From DYRB01 sp963802205 (GTDB taxonomy: Bacteria > Pseudomonadota > Gammaproteobacteria > Chromatiales > Chromatiaceae): a DNA stretch of 64,000 nucleotides. The notes beneath the pieces were generated by a model, which was given only the letters and a program-made list of their open reading frames with translations, did no database searches and was not told the origin of the DNA. The stretch lies in contig CAWDHW010000003.1 of assembly GCA_963802205.1 (NCBI GenBank), positions 1 through 64,000 of the forward strand, read 5' to 3'. The position numbers and the translations under genes are program-made. Shown in pieces: positions 56,708 through 64,000 of the stretch. Within the stretch, counting starts at the first letter, position 1; each line of letters starts with the position of its first letter.

Positions 56708-57133
56708 ATGAACAGACTGGCACGACTCACCGGTTTCTTCCGGGAACATGAAGGGGATGATGGCTCGGCCCCGTCCGTCGCGGGACTCACGCATGAGGGG
56801 TCAGAGATCCAGGTCGAACGCATGGACCCCGAGGAGTTGCGCGAGCCCATCATCGAGGCCCTGCGCAAGGTCCATGACCCGGAGATCCCGGTCAACATCT
56901 ATGACCTGGGGCTGATCTACCGGATCGATATCGCCCCCAACGGCGCGATTCACATCGACATGACCCTCACCGCTCCCGCCTGCCCGGTGGCCGGGATGAT
57001 GCCGGTGATGGTCAAGGACGCGGTGGGCCAGGTGGAAGGGGTCGGAGCGGTTGCGGTGGATCTGGTGTGGGACCCGCCCTGGACCCAGGACTGCATGTCG
57101 GAGGAGGCTATGCTCCAACTCGGGATGATGTGA
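56708..57133 (+). CDS. sufT: SufT-like Fe-S assembly protein (MIP18/DUF59 family)
   Basis: A 141-residue protein whose last 100 residues form a MIP18-type domain: IIEALRKVHDPEIPVNIYDL, GLIYRIDIAPNGAIHIDMTL, TAPACPVAGMMP with the conserved Cys, and VWDPPWTQDCMSEEAMLQLG. SufT helps maturation of Fe-S proteins under high demand. Its place after sufD supports the call. AGAGG precedes the ATG. sufS, sufE/sufU and sufA are not in this cluster. Confidence 0.9.
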   Translation: MNRLARLTGFFREHEGDDGSAPSVAGLTHEGSEIQVERMDPEELREPIIEALRKVHDPEIPVNIYDLGLIYRIDIAPNGAIHIDMTLTAPACPVAGMMPVMVKDAVGQVEGVGAVAVDLVWDPPWTQDCMSEEAMLQLGMM

Positions 57134-57162
57134 CCGACAGCCCCAGCCCCGTGGAGAGTAGT

Positions 57163-57459
57163 ATGACGAGCCCCATCGATACCCCGGACCAGGCCTTTGC
57201 CGCCCTGGCCAACCCCGGCGACCCCAATTGGGGGGCGGCCTTCGCCTTGTTGGCCAGCCAACCGGAGACAGCCCAGCTCATGCTGGAGGCCTTCACCGAG
57301 ACCCTGGAACAACTGGGCGTCGTCCCATCGGGAATAGATCCCGCCAGCGGCCAGCCCGCTTACAGCCTTGACGACGTCACCCGCGCTCTGGGCGTGCCGA
57401 TGGCAGAACTGGATCCGGGGGCGGGTACCCGCCCGTCAGGAGAACCCGGGGGCGGTTGA
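57163..57459 (+). CDS. Small conserved-looking protein of unknown function in the suf cluster
   Basis: A 98-residue acidic protein, helical in the first half (DQAFAALANPGDPNWGAAFA, QLMLEAFTETLEQLGVVP) with a small C-terminal segment SYSLDDV-like (PAYSLDDVTRALGVPMAELD). GGAG precedes the ATG, and it begins 30 bases after sufT. No domain recognised and no cysteines, so it is unlikely to carry a cluster itself. Confidence 0.6.
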   Translation: MTSPIDTPDQAFAALANPGDPNWGAAFALLASQPETAQLMLEAFTETLEQLGVVPSGIDPASGQPAYSLDDVTRALGVPMAELDPGAGTRPSGEPGGG

Positions 57460-57560
57460 CCTTTCCCTTGCTATGGTGAAGCATGCCTGTGACCCAGGTT
57501 GACGCGACGCGACAGGCAGCCTCCAACTCGCCACCGATCCGCCGCCACGACGTCACACGC

Positions 57561-58218
57561 ATGACCCTTGACCCCACCCAGTCTCAGCCAGAGCGGTTCT
57601 CGTTGGCCTGCCGTCGCTGCCCGCGGCTGGCGGGCTTTCTGGACCAGGTCCGAGCCGAGTTTCCAGGCTATCACTGTGCCCCGGTCCCGCCCTTTGGCGA
57701 CCCGGCGGCGCGCCTGACTGGTGGTCGGGCTGGCCCCGGGGATGCACGGGGCCAACGCCAGCGGGCGGCCCTTCACCGGCGATCACGCCGGGATCATCCT
57801 CTACGCGACCCTGCATCGCTTCGGGTTCGCCAGCGGGCCCGAGTCCCGCGCGCGCAACGACGGCCTGGTCCTGCGCGACTGCCGCATCACCAATGCGGTG
57901 AAGTGCCTACCCCCGGCGAACAAGCCGACCGGCGAAGAAGTACGTACCTGCAACCCCTACCTGGCCAGCGAACTGGCCGGGCTGGCAGTGGGGTCCGTGG
58001 TCCTGGCCCTGGGGACCGTCGCCCATACTGCCGTGCTGCGCGCCCTGGGGTTGCGGCCAGTCGACCTGGCCTTCGGCCACGGCGCCGAGCACGCCCTGCC
58101 CGAGGGTCTGCACTTGTTCGACAGCTACCACTGTAGCCGCTACAACACACAGACCCGGCGCCTGACCGAGCCGATGTTCAACGCCGTCTTTGCCCGTGTC
58201 CGGGCCCTGCTTGGATAG
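57561..58218 (+). pseudogene. Uracil-DNA glycosylase, family 5-like (UdgB), one frameshift
   Basis: Removes uracil from DNA. The first part (SLACRRCPRLAGFLDQVRAE, CAPVPPFGDPAARL) is separated from the rest by one inserted base at 57717. Removing it gives ARLLVVGLAPGMHGANASGR, exactly the family-5 motif, and a 218-residue protein. Cysteines for a 4Fe-4S cluster are visible (CRRC, AVKCLPPANKPTGEEVRTC). The second motif is DSYHCSRYNTQTRRLTEPM. An ATG at 57483 in the same frame is an alternative start. Position after the suf genes is in keeping with an Fe-S enzyme. Confidence 0.8.
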
Positions 58219-58233
58219 ACCAGGGCCCTGGCC

Positions 58234-60061
58234 ATGGCTGAGAGCGACCTGCGGGCGTCGATGCGCCGCATCCCGACGGGCCCCGGGGTCTATCGGATGC
58301 AGGACGCCCAGGGCACGGTCCTCTATGTGGGCAAGGCCAGGGACCTTCGGCGCCGGGTCGGGAGCTACTTCTCCCGGGCGCTGAACGTTCGTCTCCAGTC
58401 CATGGTGGCCCAGGTGGCCGACATCGAGGTCACGGTTACCCGCACCGAGGGCGAGGCCTTGCTGCTGGAGAGCAACCTTATCAAGACCTTGCAGCCGCGT
58501 TACAACGTATTGCTGCGCGACGACAAGAGCTATCCCTACATCTATCTGTCCACCCAGGACCCCTTCCCGCGGCTCGCCTTTTACCGCGGTTCGCGCAAGG
58601 GGCAGGGGCGCTTCTTTGGGCCCTACCCGAGTGCCTCGGCCGTGCGTGAGACCCTGCAACTCTTGCAGAAGCTGTTTCCGGTGCGCCAGTGTGAGGACAG
58701 CTTTTTCCGCAATCGCTCGCGCCCCTGTCTTCAGTACCAGATCAAACGCTGTAGCGGGCCCTGCGTCTCCCTGGTGAGCGGGGAGGACTATGCCGCGGAC
58801 GTGGCGCATACCATCAAGTTTCTCGACGGCCGGGCGGGCGAGGTCGTGGATGACCTGGCTGGGGCCATGGAGGCGGCGGCCGCCGACCTGGCCTTCGAGC
58901 GCGCCGCGGTCCTGCGCGACCAGATCGCGATGCTCAGGCGCATTCAGGAGCGCCAGTATGTGAGCGGCGACGGGGGGGACTTGGACATCGTCGCTGCGGC
59001 CCAGGAGGGCGGGCAAAACTGCGTGCAGGTCTTCTTCATCCGCAACGGGCGCAACCTGGGCAACAAGGCATTCTTCCCTCTGGCCCCCGAGGGGACCGAA
59101 CCCCCAACCCTGCTGGCGGGTTTCCTGGCCCAGTTCTATGTGGACAAGCCGATTCCCCCGGAGGTCATCGTCGACGCTGAGGTCGAGGACCAGGCCCTGT
59201 TGGAAGCGGCCTTGAGCGAGCGCGCCGGTCGTCGCGTGAGCCTGCGCAGCAAGGTCCGCGCCGAGCGCGCCCGCTGGCTGGAGATGGCCCGCGGCAATGC
59301 CGTCATCGCCCTGCGTGCCCGCCTCGGCAGCCAGGCCGGATACGCCGCCCGGCTCGATGCCCTGCGGGACGCATTGGGGCTGGACGAGGCACCGAGCCGC
59401 ATGGAGTGCTTCGACATCAGCCACACCGGGGGGGAGCGCACCGTCGCGTCCTGCGTGGTCTTCAATGCCGAGGGCCCGGCCAAGTCCGACTATCGTCGTT
59501 TCAACATCGACGGCATTACCCCGGGGGATGACTACGCCGCCCTGCACCAGGCGCTGACCCGGCGTTACACAAGGGTCAAGGACGGCGAGGTCCCCTATCC
59601 GGACTTGTTGTTCATCGACGGCGGGCGTGGCCAGATCGCCTCCGTGGCGGAGGCCCTCCAGGAGCTGGGGGTGCTGAAGGGCGTGCGACTGGTGGGGGTT
59701 TCCAAGGGGCCTGACCGTCGCCCAGGGGCCGAGCAGCTTTGGTTGTTGGGGCAGGAGACGGCCGTTATACTCCCGGCCGACTCCCCGGGGCTGCATCTCA
59801 TCCAGCAGATTCGCGATGAGGCCCACCGTTTCGCCATCACCGGCCACCGCCAGCGTCGCGCCAAGGCGCGCACTACCTCGGTCCTGGAAGGCCTGGCCGG
59901 GGTCGGGCCCAAGCGACGCCAGAATCTGCTGCGGCAGTTCGGCGGTCTCCAGGGGTTGGCCCGGGCCGGTGTCGAGGACATCGGCGCGGGTCGAGGGCAT
60001 CAGCCGCCATCTGGCCGATCAAATCTATGCGGCCTTCCACCATGCGAGGGCAGGGGACTAA
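58234..60061 (+). pseudogene. uvrC: Excinuclease ABC subunit C, one frameshift at the C-terminus
   Basis: Makes both incisions in nucleotide excision repair. It has the GIY-YIG domain (GPGVYRMQDAQGTVLYVGKA), a cysteine-rich segment (RPCLQYQIKRCSGPCVS) and the UVR helix pair (AADLAFERAAVLRDQIAMLR). The RNase H-like nuclease (MECFDISHTGGERTVASCVV, DLLFIDGGRGQIA) and tandem helix-hairpin-helix (VLEGLAGVGPKRRQNLLRQF) follow. An extra G at 59983-59984 shifts the end; without it the protein closes as GVEDIARVEGISRHLADQIY and HHARAGD at 608 residues, normal for UvrC. As written the frame would run on through pgsA. Followed by pgsA after three bases. Confidence 0.92.
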
Positions 60062-60064
60062 AGG

Positions 60065-60643
60065 ATGTGGAACACGCCCAACCTGCTGACCCTGCTGCGC
60101 ATCGGCCTGATCCCGGTGTTCGTGGTAGTGTTCTATGTGCAGGCACCATGGGCCAGGCCCGTCGCCGCCATCGTCTTCGTCGTCGCGGCCGTCACCGACT
60201 GGCTCGACGGCCACCTGGCGCGGCGCTGGGAGCAGACCTCGCCCCTGGGGACCTTCCTCGATCCGGTGGCCGACAAGTTGATGGTCGCCGTGGCCCTGGT
60301 CTTTCTGGTCCAGGTGGACCCGCGTCCGGCGCTGGCCCTGGCCTCCGCCGTCATCATCGGGCGTGAGATCACCGTCTCCGCACTGCGCGAGTGGATGGCC
60401 GAGATCGGTGCCCGCTCCCATGTGGCGGTGTCCTGGACCGGCAAGGTCAAGACGGCCGCCCAAATGGTCGCTATCTCCCTGCTCATCCTGCGCGACGACC
60501 TGTTCGGGCTGCCGCTCTACGACCTCGGCATGGTCCTGCTCTATGTCGCGGCCGGTCTAACCCTATGGTCAATGTTCCTGTACCTGCGTGCCGCCTGGCC
60601 CAGCCTGTCGGCGCTGGACCATCCGGGCTCCCGGGGTCGGTAA
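60065..60643 (+). CDS. pgsA: CDP-diacylglycerol-glycerol-3-phosphate 3-phosphatidyltransferase
   Basis: Commits CDP-diacylglycerol to phosphatidylglycerol synthesis at the inner membrane. The 192-residue protein has about four to five hydrophobic segments and the CDP-alcohol phosphotransferase motif DG-x2-AR-x8-G-x3-D-x3-D in TDWLDGHLARRWEQTSPLGT plus FLDPVADK. uvrC-pgsA-tRNA-Gly is the same order as in E. coli. Confidence 0.96.
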   Translation: MWNTPNLLTLLRIGLIPVFVVVFYVQAPWARPVAAIVFVVAAVTDWLDGHLARRWEQTSPLGTFLDPVADKLMVAVALVFLVQVDPRPALALASAVIIGREITVSALREWMAEIGARSHVAVSWTGKVKTAAQMVAISLLILRDDLFGLPLYDLGMVLLYVAAGLTLWSMFLYLRAAWPSLSALDHPGSRGR

Positions 60644-60658
60644 ACGGCAACCTCAGGC

Positions 60659-60686
60659 TTGACAGGTCAGCGCCGCCCCGTAAAAT
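60659..60686 (+). promoter_or_regulatory. Sigma-70 promoter for tRNA-Gly
   Basis: Perfect TTGACA, 16-base spacer, TAAAAT, ending 14 bases before the tRNA. Confidence 0.85.
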
Positions 60687-60700
60687 GGCGGCTCCTTACA

Positions 60701-60775
60701 GCGGGAATAGCTCAGTGGTAGAGCACAACCTTGCCAAGGTTGGGGTCGCGAGTTCGAGCCTCGTTTCCCGCTCCA
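60701..60775 (+). tRNA. tRNA-Gly(GCC)
   Basis: Acceptor stem GCGGGAA/TTCCCGC, anticodon stem CAACC/GGTTG with GCC at 60733-60735, T-loop GTTCGAGCC, and encoded CCA. Downstream of pgsA as in E. coli glyW. Confidence 0.97.
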
Positions 60776-60798
60776 AATAGCCGTCCAGACAGCACCCG

Positions 60799-60826
60799 AA
60801 CCCCGCCTCGTGCGGGGTTTTGTTTT
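60799..60826 (+). terminator. Rho-independent terminator after tRNA-Gly
   Basis: AACCCCGC pairs with GCGGGGTT around CTCGT, followed by a T-rich run. Confidence 0.9.
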
Positions 60827-60940
60827 GGCCCCAAGAGCCAACGGCGTTCGGGGCGCGGGAGTGCCGTCCCCGCTCGCTGCCCCACACGCGGCTCTACGCA
60901 ACGATCCTCGGGTCGTTGGCGCAAAGCCCCGCGACAGCCC

Positions 60941-61668
60941 TCAGCCCGCGTCTGCGGTGGTCGATAGGGGGCTGGCGTGAAGAGGACCGCGGCGACGGAG
61001 TCGAACTGCCGGTAGACCTGGCTGGTCCATACCCTTGACCCGCTGGCGGTCCATCATGCCCAGTCCGAAGTCCTTGGTATGGGCAGCGGCCCACAGACTG
61101 GCGTTGCTGTGGTCGATCTTGCGCATCGGCGCGCCATGCAGGTCCGGCAGCTCGATGACCGCGGCCCCGACTCCTGGGCCCTGGCTTGCGCGGCGGAGGT
61201 GTCGAAGGCGGAGAAGTTCTTGCCGCGGCCGTAGTTCTTGACCACCACATAGGCGGCGCTGCCGTCGTAGCGGTCGAGCAGGGTATCGAGCAGGGCGATG
61301 CCGTCGGCGCCATCGTCGAGCACATGCCAAAAGACCACCGGGATCTGCTCCTCTTCCGCCAGGGCCAGCAGGTCGTTCTGGGCGATCCACCGATGTAGCG
61401 GCAGGGACGTCTGAGCGGCGAGGTCCACCAGGATGTCCTGGTCGGCCTCCAGGGCCGTCTCCATGAGCTGATCGGCGCTCTCGAAATCGTCCAAGGCGAT
61501 GGGTCGGCTGAAGTCGCCGTAGAAGCGCAGCAGGGCGCCGTGGGACCGGTCGGTGTCGAAGGCCTTGAAGGGGAGCCCTTTGTCGATGTGGTACTGGGCC
61601 AGGAGCCTGGCCAGGACGGACTTGCCGACCCCGCCCTTCTCGCCGCCGACGAAGTGGATCTTGCTCAT
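60941..61668 (-). pseudogene. ParA/MinD-like P-loop ATPase, frameshifted
   Basis: The N-terminus MSKIHFVGGEKGGVGKSVLA is a deviant Walker A ATPase start. Further family features are AFDTDRSHGALLRFYG, ILVDLAAQTSLPLHRW and VVVKNYGRGKNFSAFD. Near 61175 the frame shifts and continues AAVIELPDLHGAPMRKIDHS, LWAAAHTKDFGLGMMDRQRV. A second shift near 61030 would give QVYRQFDSVAAVLF. I recall similar stand-alone proteins in gammaproteobacteria without a proven role; no ParB partner is near. The true C-terminus is uncertain. The ATG follows a CAACAG repeat and has only a weak ribosome-binding site. Confidence 0.7.
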
Positions 61669-61669
61669 A

Positions 61670-61710
61670 CTGCTGCCTGCTGCCTGCTGTTGCTGTTGCT
61701 GTTGCTGTTG
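61670..61710 (-). repeat. Simple sequence repeat in the leader of the ParA-like gene
   Basis: Read on the minus strand, four CAACAG units followed by about three GCAGCAG-type units, ending directly before the ATG. Confidence 0.85.
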
Positions 61711-61845
61711 GAGGTGTGGGAGGGCCAGGGGCCCATGGGGTGCGCATCTTAGACCCTTCGGTCCCACCGGTCATCCGGCTCGGGCACGCCGCTCAACCTG
61801 GACCCGGCATTTGGTTTGGTTGCAGGTGCGAGTTTATTTGCGCCG

Positions 61846-62764
61846 TCAGGGGCTCGGTTCATCCGGGGCCGTCGGGGTCGCTCGGTCTGGAGCGTGCCCG
61901 GCCAGCGCCTGTTGAAGCAAGTGCACGGCAGAGGAGTCCGACTCCCCGAGCCCCCGGCCCACCAAGGCATTGAGGAGCTGAGCGAACTGCGCCGCCCCGG
62001 GCAGGGCAATTCTAAGTCGGCGGCGGCCTCCAGGACGATGCGCATGTCCTTCCGGTGCAACCGCGCCTTGAATCCGGGGGCATAGTTCCACGTCCAGCAG
62101 GCGTTGGCCGTGGACCTCCAGGACGCGGCTGCCGGCGAAGCCGCCCGGCGAGGCCTCGCGGACCTTGGCCGGATCGACCCCGGAGGCCCTTGCCAGGAGA
62201 AATGCCTCGCCCACGCCTAACAGGGTCTGGGCTATGACCACTTGGTTGCAGGCCTTGGCGACCTGGCCGGCGCCGTGGTCGCCAATGTGGATGATGTTCC
62301 GCCCCAAGACTTCAAGCAGCGGCAGGGCCCGGGCAAAGGCGTCTGCGCGGCCACCGACCATGATGGACAGGGTCCCGGCGATGGCCCCGGCCTCGCCGCC
62401 GGAGACCGGGGCGTCGAGCCGGTCGTCCACGCCGGCCACTCCCAACTCGGCCGCCAGGCGGCGGGTCGCCGCCGGTGAGATGGTGCTCATGTCGATCGCC
62501 AGGGCCCCGGACGTGCCCCGGCCAGGACGCCATCCGGGCCCAGGATCACCTGCTCTACATCCGGGGTATCCGATACCATGGAGAAGATCGTTCTCCGCCT
62601 GGCGGGCCGCCTCGCCGGGTCCGCGCAGCCGATGCCCCGGCCTCGACCAGTGCGGTCATGGACTCGGCCCGACGGGCGTGGACGAAGAGGCTGTGGCCGG
62701 CGCACAGCAGATTCAATGCCATAGGGCGGCCCATGATGCCGAGGCCGATGAAGGCGATGTTCAT
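61846..62764 (-). pseudogene. 3-hydroxyisobutyrate dehydrogenase / tartronate semialdehyde reductase family, multiply frameshifted
   Basis: The N-terminus MNIAFIGLGIMGRPMALNLL is the NAD-binding fold. FSMVSDTPDVEQVILGPDG, AIDMSTISPAATRRLAAELG and DAPVSGGEAGAIAGTLSIMV (substrate loop) are further family blocks. AGQVAKACNQVVIAQTLLGV carries the catalytic Lys. Then NYAPGFKARLHRKDMRIVLE appears. These blocks fall in different frames, with shifts near 62620, 62515, 62085 and 62005. The blocks are well preserved, so the damage is either recent or due to poor sequence here. The exact substrate cannot be told. Confidence 0.75.
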
Positions 62765-63087
62765 GTGGGGGATCTCGTTCAGGTAGACGGTGCGCAAGGG
62801 TAAGCTTCGGTGCGATGCCTGGGGAGTTCAAGCGGGTCGGGAGCGCGCGGGCGTTGCACCGGCGGGCCCCGTCCGCGGTAGCGGCGCCCCCGCCGCACCT
62901 GGCCACGTGCACGTTCTCGACAGGTTAGGCGTGCCTGCGCGCCACTTGGATTCGGCGCAGATTTAGCGCACGCCGTTAACAAACTTACTTAACATCTCGG
63001 GTCTTGGAGCGGAGCCACGGAAAGAGGGTTACGCTTCGGTAATCCACCCTCCTTCAAGAACCCAACCAACCCAAGGAGACGTCCTAA
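62765..63087. other. Divergent intergenic region upstream of the alpha-E gene
   Basis: About 320 bases. GGGTTAC-GCTTCG-GTAATCC at 63027-63046 is a seven-pair hairpin in the alpha-E leader, and AAGGAGA at 63073-63079 is its ribosome-binding site. Nothing else is supportable. Confidence 0.45.
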
Positions 63088-64000
63088 ATGCTCGCGCGCG
63101 TGGCGGAAACCATGTACTGGCTGGCCCGCCAGGTTGAACGGGCGGAGAACGCCGCCCGCATCGTGGCGGTAAATGCCAACCTGCTCGGCTCTATCTGCCA
63201 CGGGGCATAGCACCAGGCTGGCGGCCACTGGTGGATATTACTGGTTCCCGTGACCTGTTCGAGCAGCACTACAGCGCCTACGACGAGGCCCAGGTCCTGC
63301 AATTTCTCCTGGGGGATGAGCGCAACGCCGGCTCTATTTTCAGCGCCCTGGCGGCGGCACGGGAGAATTGCCGGACCATCCGGGACATAGTCCCCAGGGA
63401 GGGCTGGGAGCAGATCAACCAGCTTTACCTCGATGCCCGCGAGGGGCTGGCCCAGGGGCTGACCAAGGGTGGGCGACATGCGTACTTGAACCGCGTCATC
63501 CTCGGTTGTCAGACCGTGCAGCGGCTGTCGTCCGGGACCATGCTCCACGACCAGGGATACGACTTCATCCGCCTGGGGAGGCATCTGGAGCGGGCGGACA
63601 TGACCACCCGAATCGTCGATGTGCGCTCAGCGGGTCTGCTCCCGGCGGAAGCGACGGAGATGCGGCCCTATGCCACCATCCAGTGGGTCAGCGTGCTCAA
63701 GTCCATGAGTGCCTACCAGATGTACCGCCGGAGCGAGCAGGTCCGGGTAGAGCGCGGGGCCGTACTCCGCTTCCTGTTCAGGAGTTCGGCCTTCCCGCGG
63801 GCGGTAAACCACTGTTGCGAGGGGATGCGTGCGAGCCTGGAGCGCCTGCCGCGCAACGATGCCGCCCTGCGCGTGGCCGGACGCCTGTCGCGCAAGTTAC
63901 TCGGGACCCAGGTCCAGACCCTGAGCCAGGATGAACTCCACCGCTTTGTGGACGACTTGCAGCAGGATATTGGCGACCTGCACCAGGCCATCGCCCAGAC
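63088..64000 (+). pseudogene. Alpha-E domain protein (DUF403), one frameshift, cut by the window end
   Basis: The N-terminus MLARVAETMYWLARQVERAE, NAARIVAVNANLL is typical of alpha-E proteins, which are usually found with a circularly permuted ATP-grasp enzyme and a transglutaminase in a putative peptide-modifying system. An indel at 63184-63190 leads to an early TAG. One frame over, the protein continues as LPRGIAPGWRPLVDITGSRD, ENCRTIRDIVPREGWEQINQ, FIRLGRHLERADMTTRIVDV and stays open to the window edge. No ATP-grasp gene lies upstream, so partners must be downstream or elsewhere. Confidence 0.82.

Overview
The window looks like a piece of a GC-rich gammaproteobacterial chromosome, most likely from a purple sulfur bacterium or a close relative (Chromatiaceae-like). 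This is an inference from three things: gammaproteobacterial gene orders (thrS-infC-rpmI-rplT-pheS-pheT-ihfA-merR, uvrC-pgsA-tRNA-Gly, rluD-pgeF beside bamD), a sulfide:quinone oxidoreductase, and a four-gene sulfate uptake operon. No rRNA, CRISPR array, prophage or replication origin was seen.

Layout. 0-9.3 kb: an antitoxin-like regulator, then a very large cyclic beta-1,2-glucan synthase on the minus strand. 9.5-17.5 kb: an Old Yellow Enzyme followed by a decayed quinone reductase; nadE-glnB; bamD facing rluD-pgeF; a GcvR-like ACT protein, peptide deformylase and a cysteine-cluster protein. 17.5-28.5 kb: a MITE-like inverted-repeat element, sulfide:quinone oxidoreductase, tail-specific protease, gshA, an isolated V-type ATPase subunit D overlapping a small zinc-ribbon gene, and the sulfate operon sbp-cysT-cysW-cysA, which ends beside a complete IS30-family element. 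29.6-39.3 kb: oligopeptidase A, a CNP1-like periplasmic protein, a gamma-carbonic-anhydrase-like protein, glgB and glgC back to back, then relA. 39.9-40.8 kb: an exported protein made almost entirely of Gly-Met-(Gly/Ser) triplets. 41-50.8 kb: translation genes (glnS, tRNA-Val, thrS, infC with an AUA start, rpmI, rplT, pheS, pheT, ihfA, a MerR regulator, tRNA-Pro). 51-57.5 kb: a membrane-anchored protein with a WYL-like domain, a Sel1-repeat protein and the suf iron-sulfur assembly operon. 57.5-64 kb: uracil-DNA glycosylase, uvrC, pgsA, tRNA-Gly, a ParA/MinD-like ATPase, a 3-hydroxyisobutyrate-dehydrogenase-family gene and the start of an alpha-E domain gene.

Small indels break the reading frame of many genes that are normally intact: ndvB twice, prc, relA twice, the Gly-Met gene three times, the uracil-DNA glycosylase, uvrC, the ParA-like gene twice, the dehydrogenase about four times, and the alpha-E gene. 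Most lie in runs of G or C, or in short repeats, and the flanking protein sequence is well preserved. I read most of them as sequencing or assembly errors, with true decay or phase variation possible in a few. The corrected genes are given as one feature each, marked pseudogene because the frame as written is broken.

The most unusual item is the Gly-Met repeat protein, with methionine at about every third position over some 290 residues behind a signal peptide. Next are the membrane-anchored WYL-like protein and the isolated V-ATPase subunit D.
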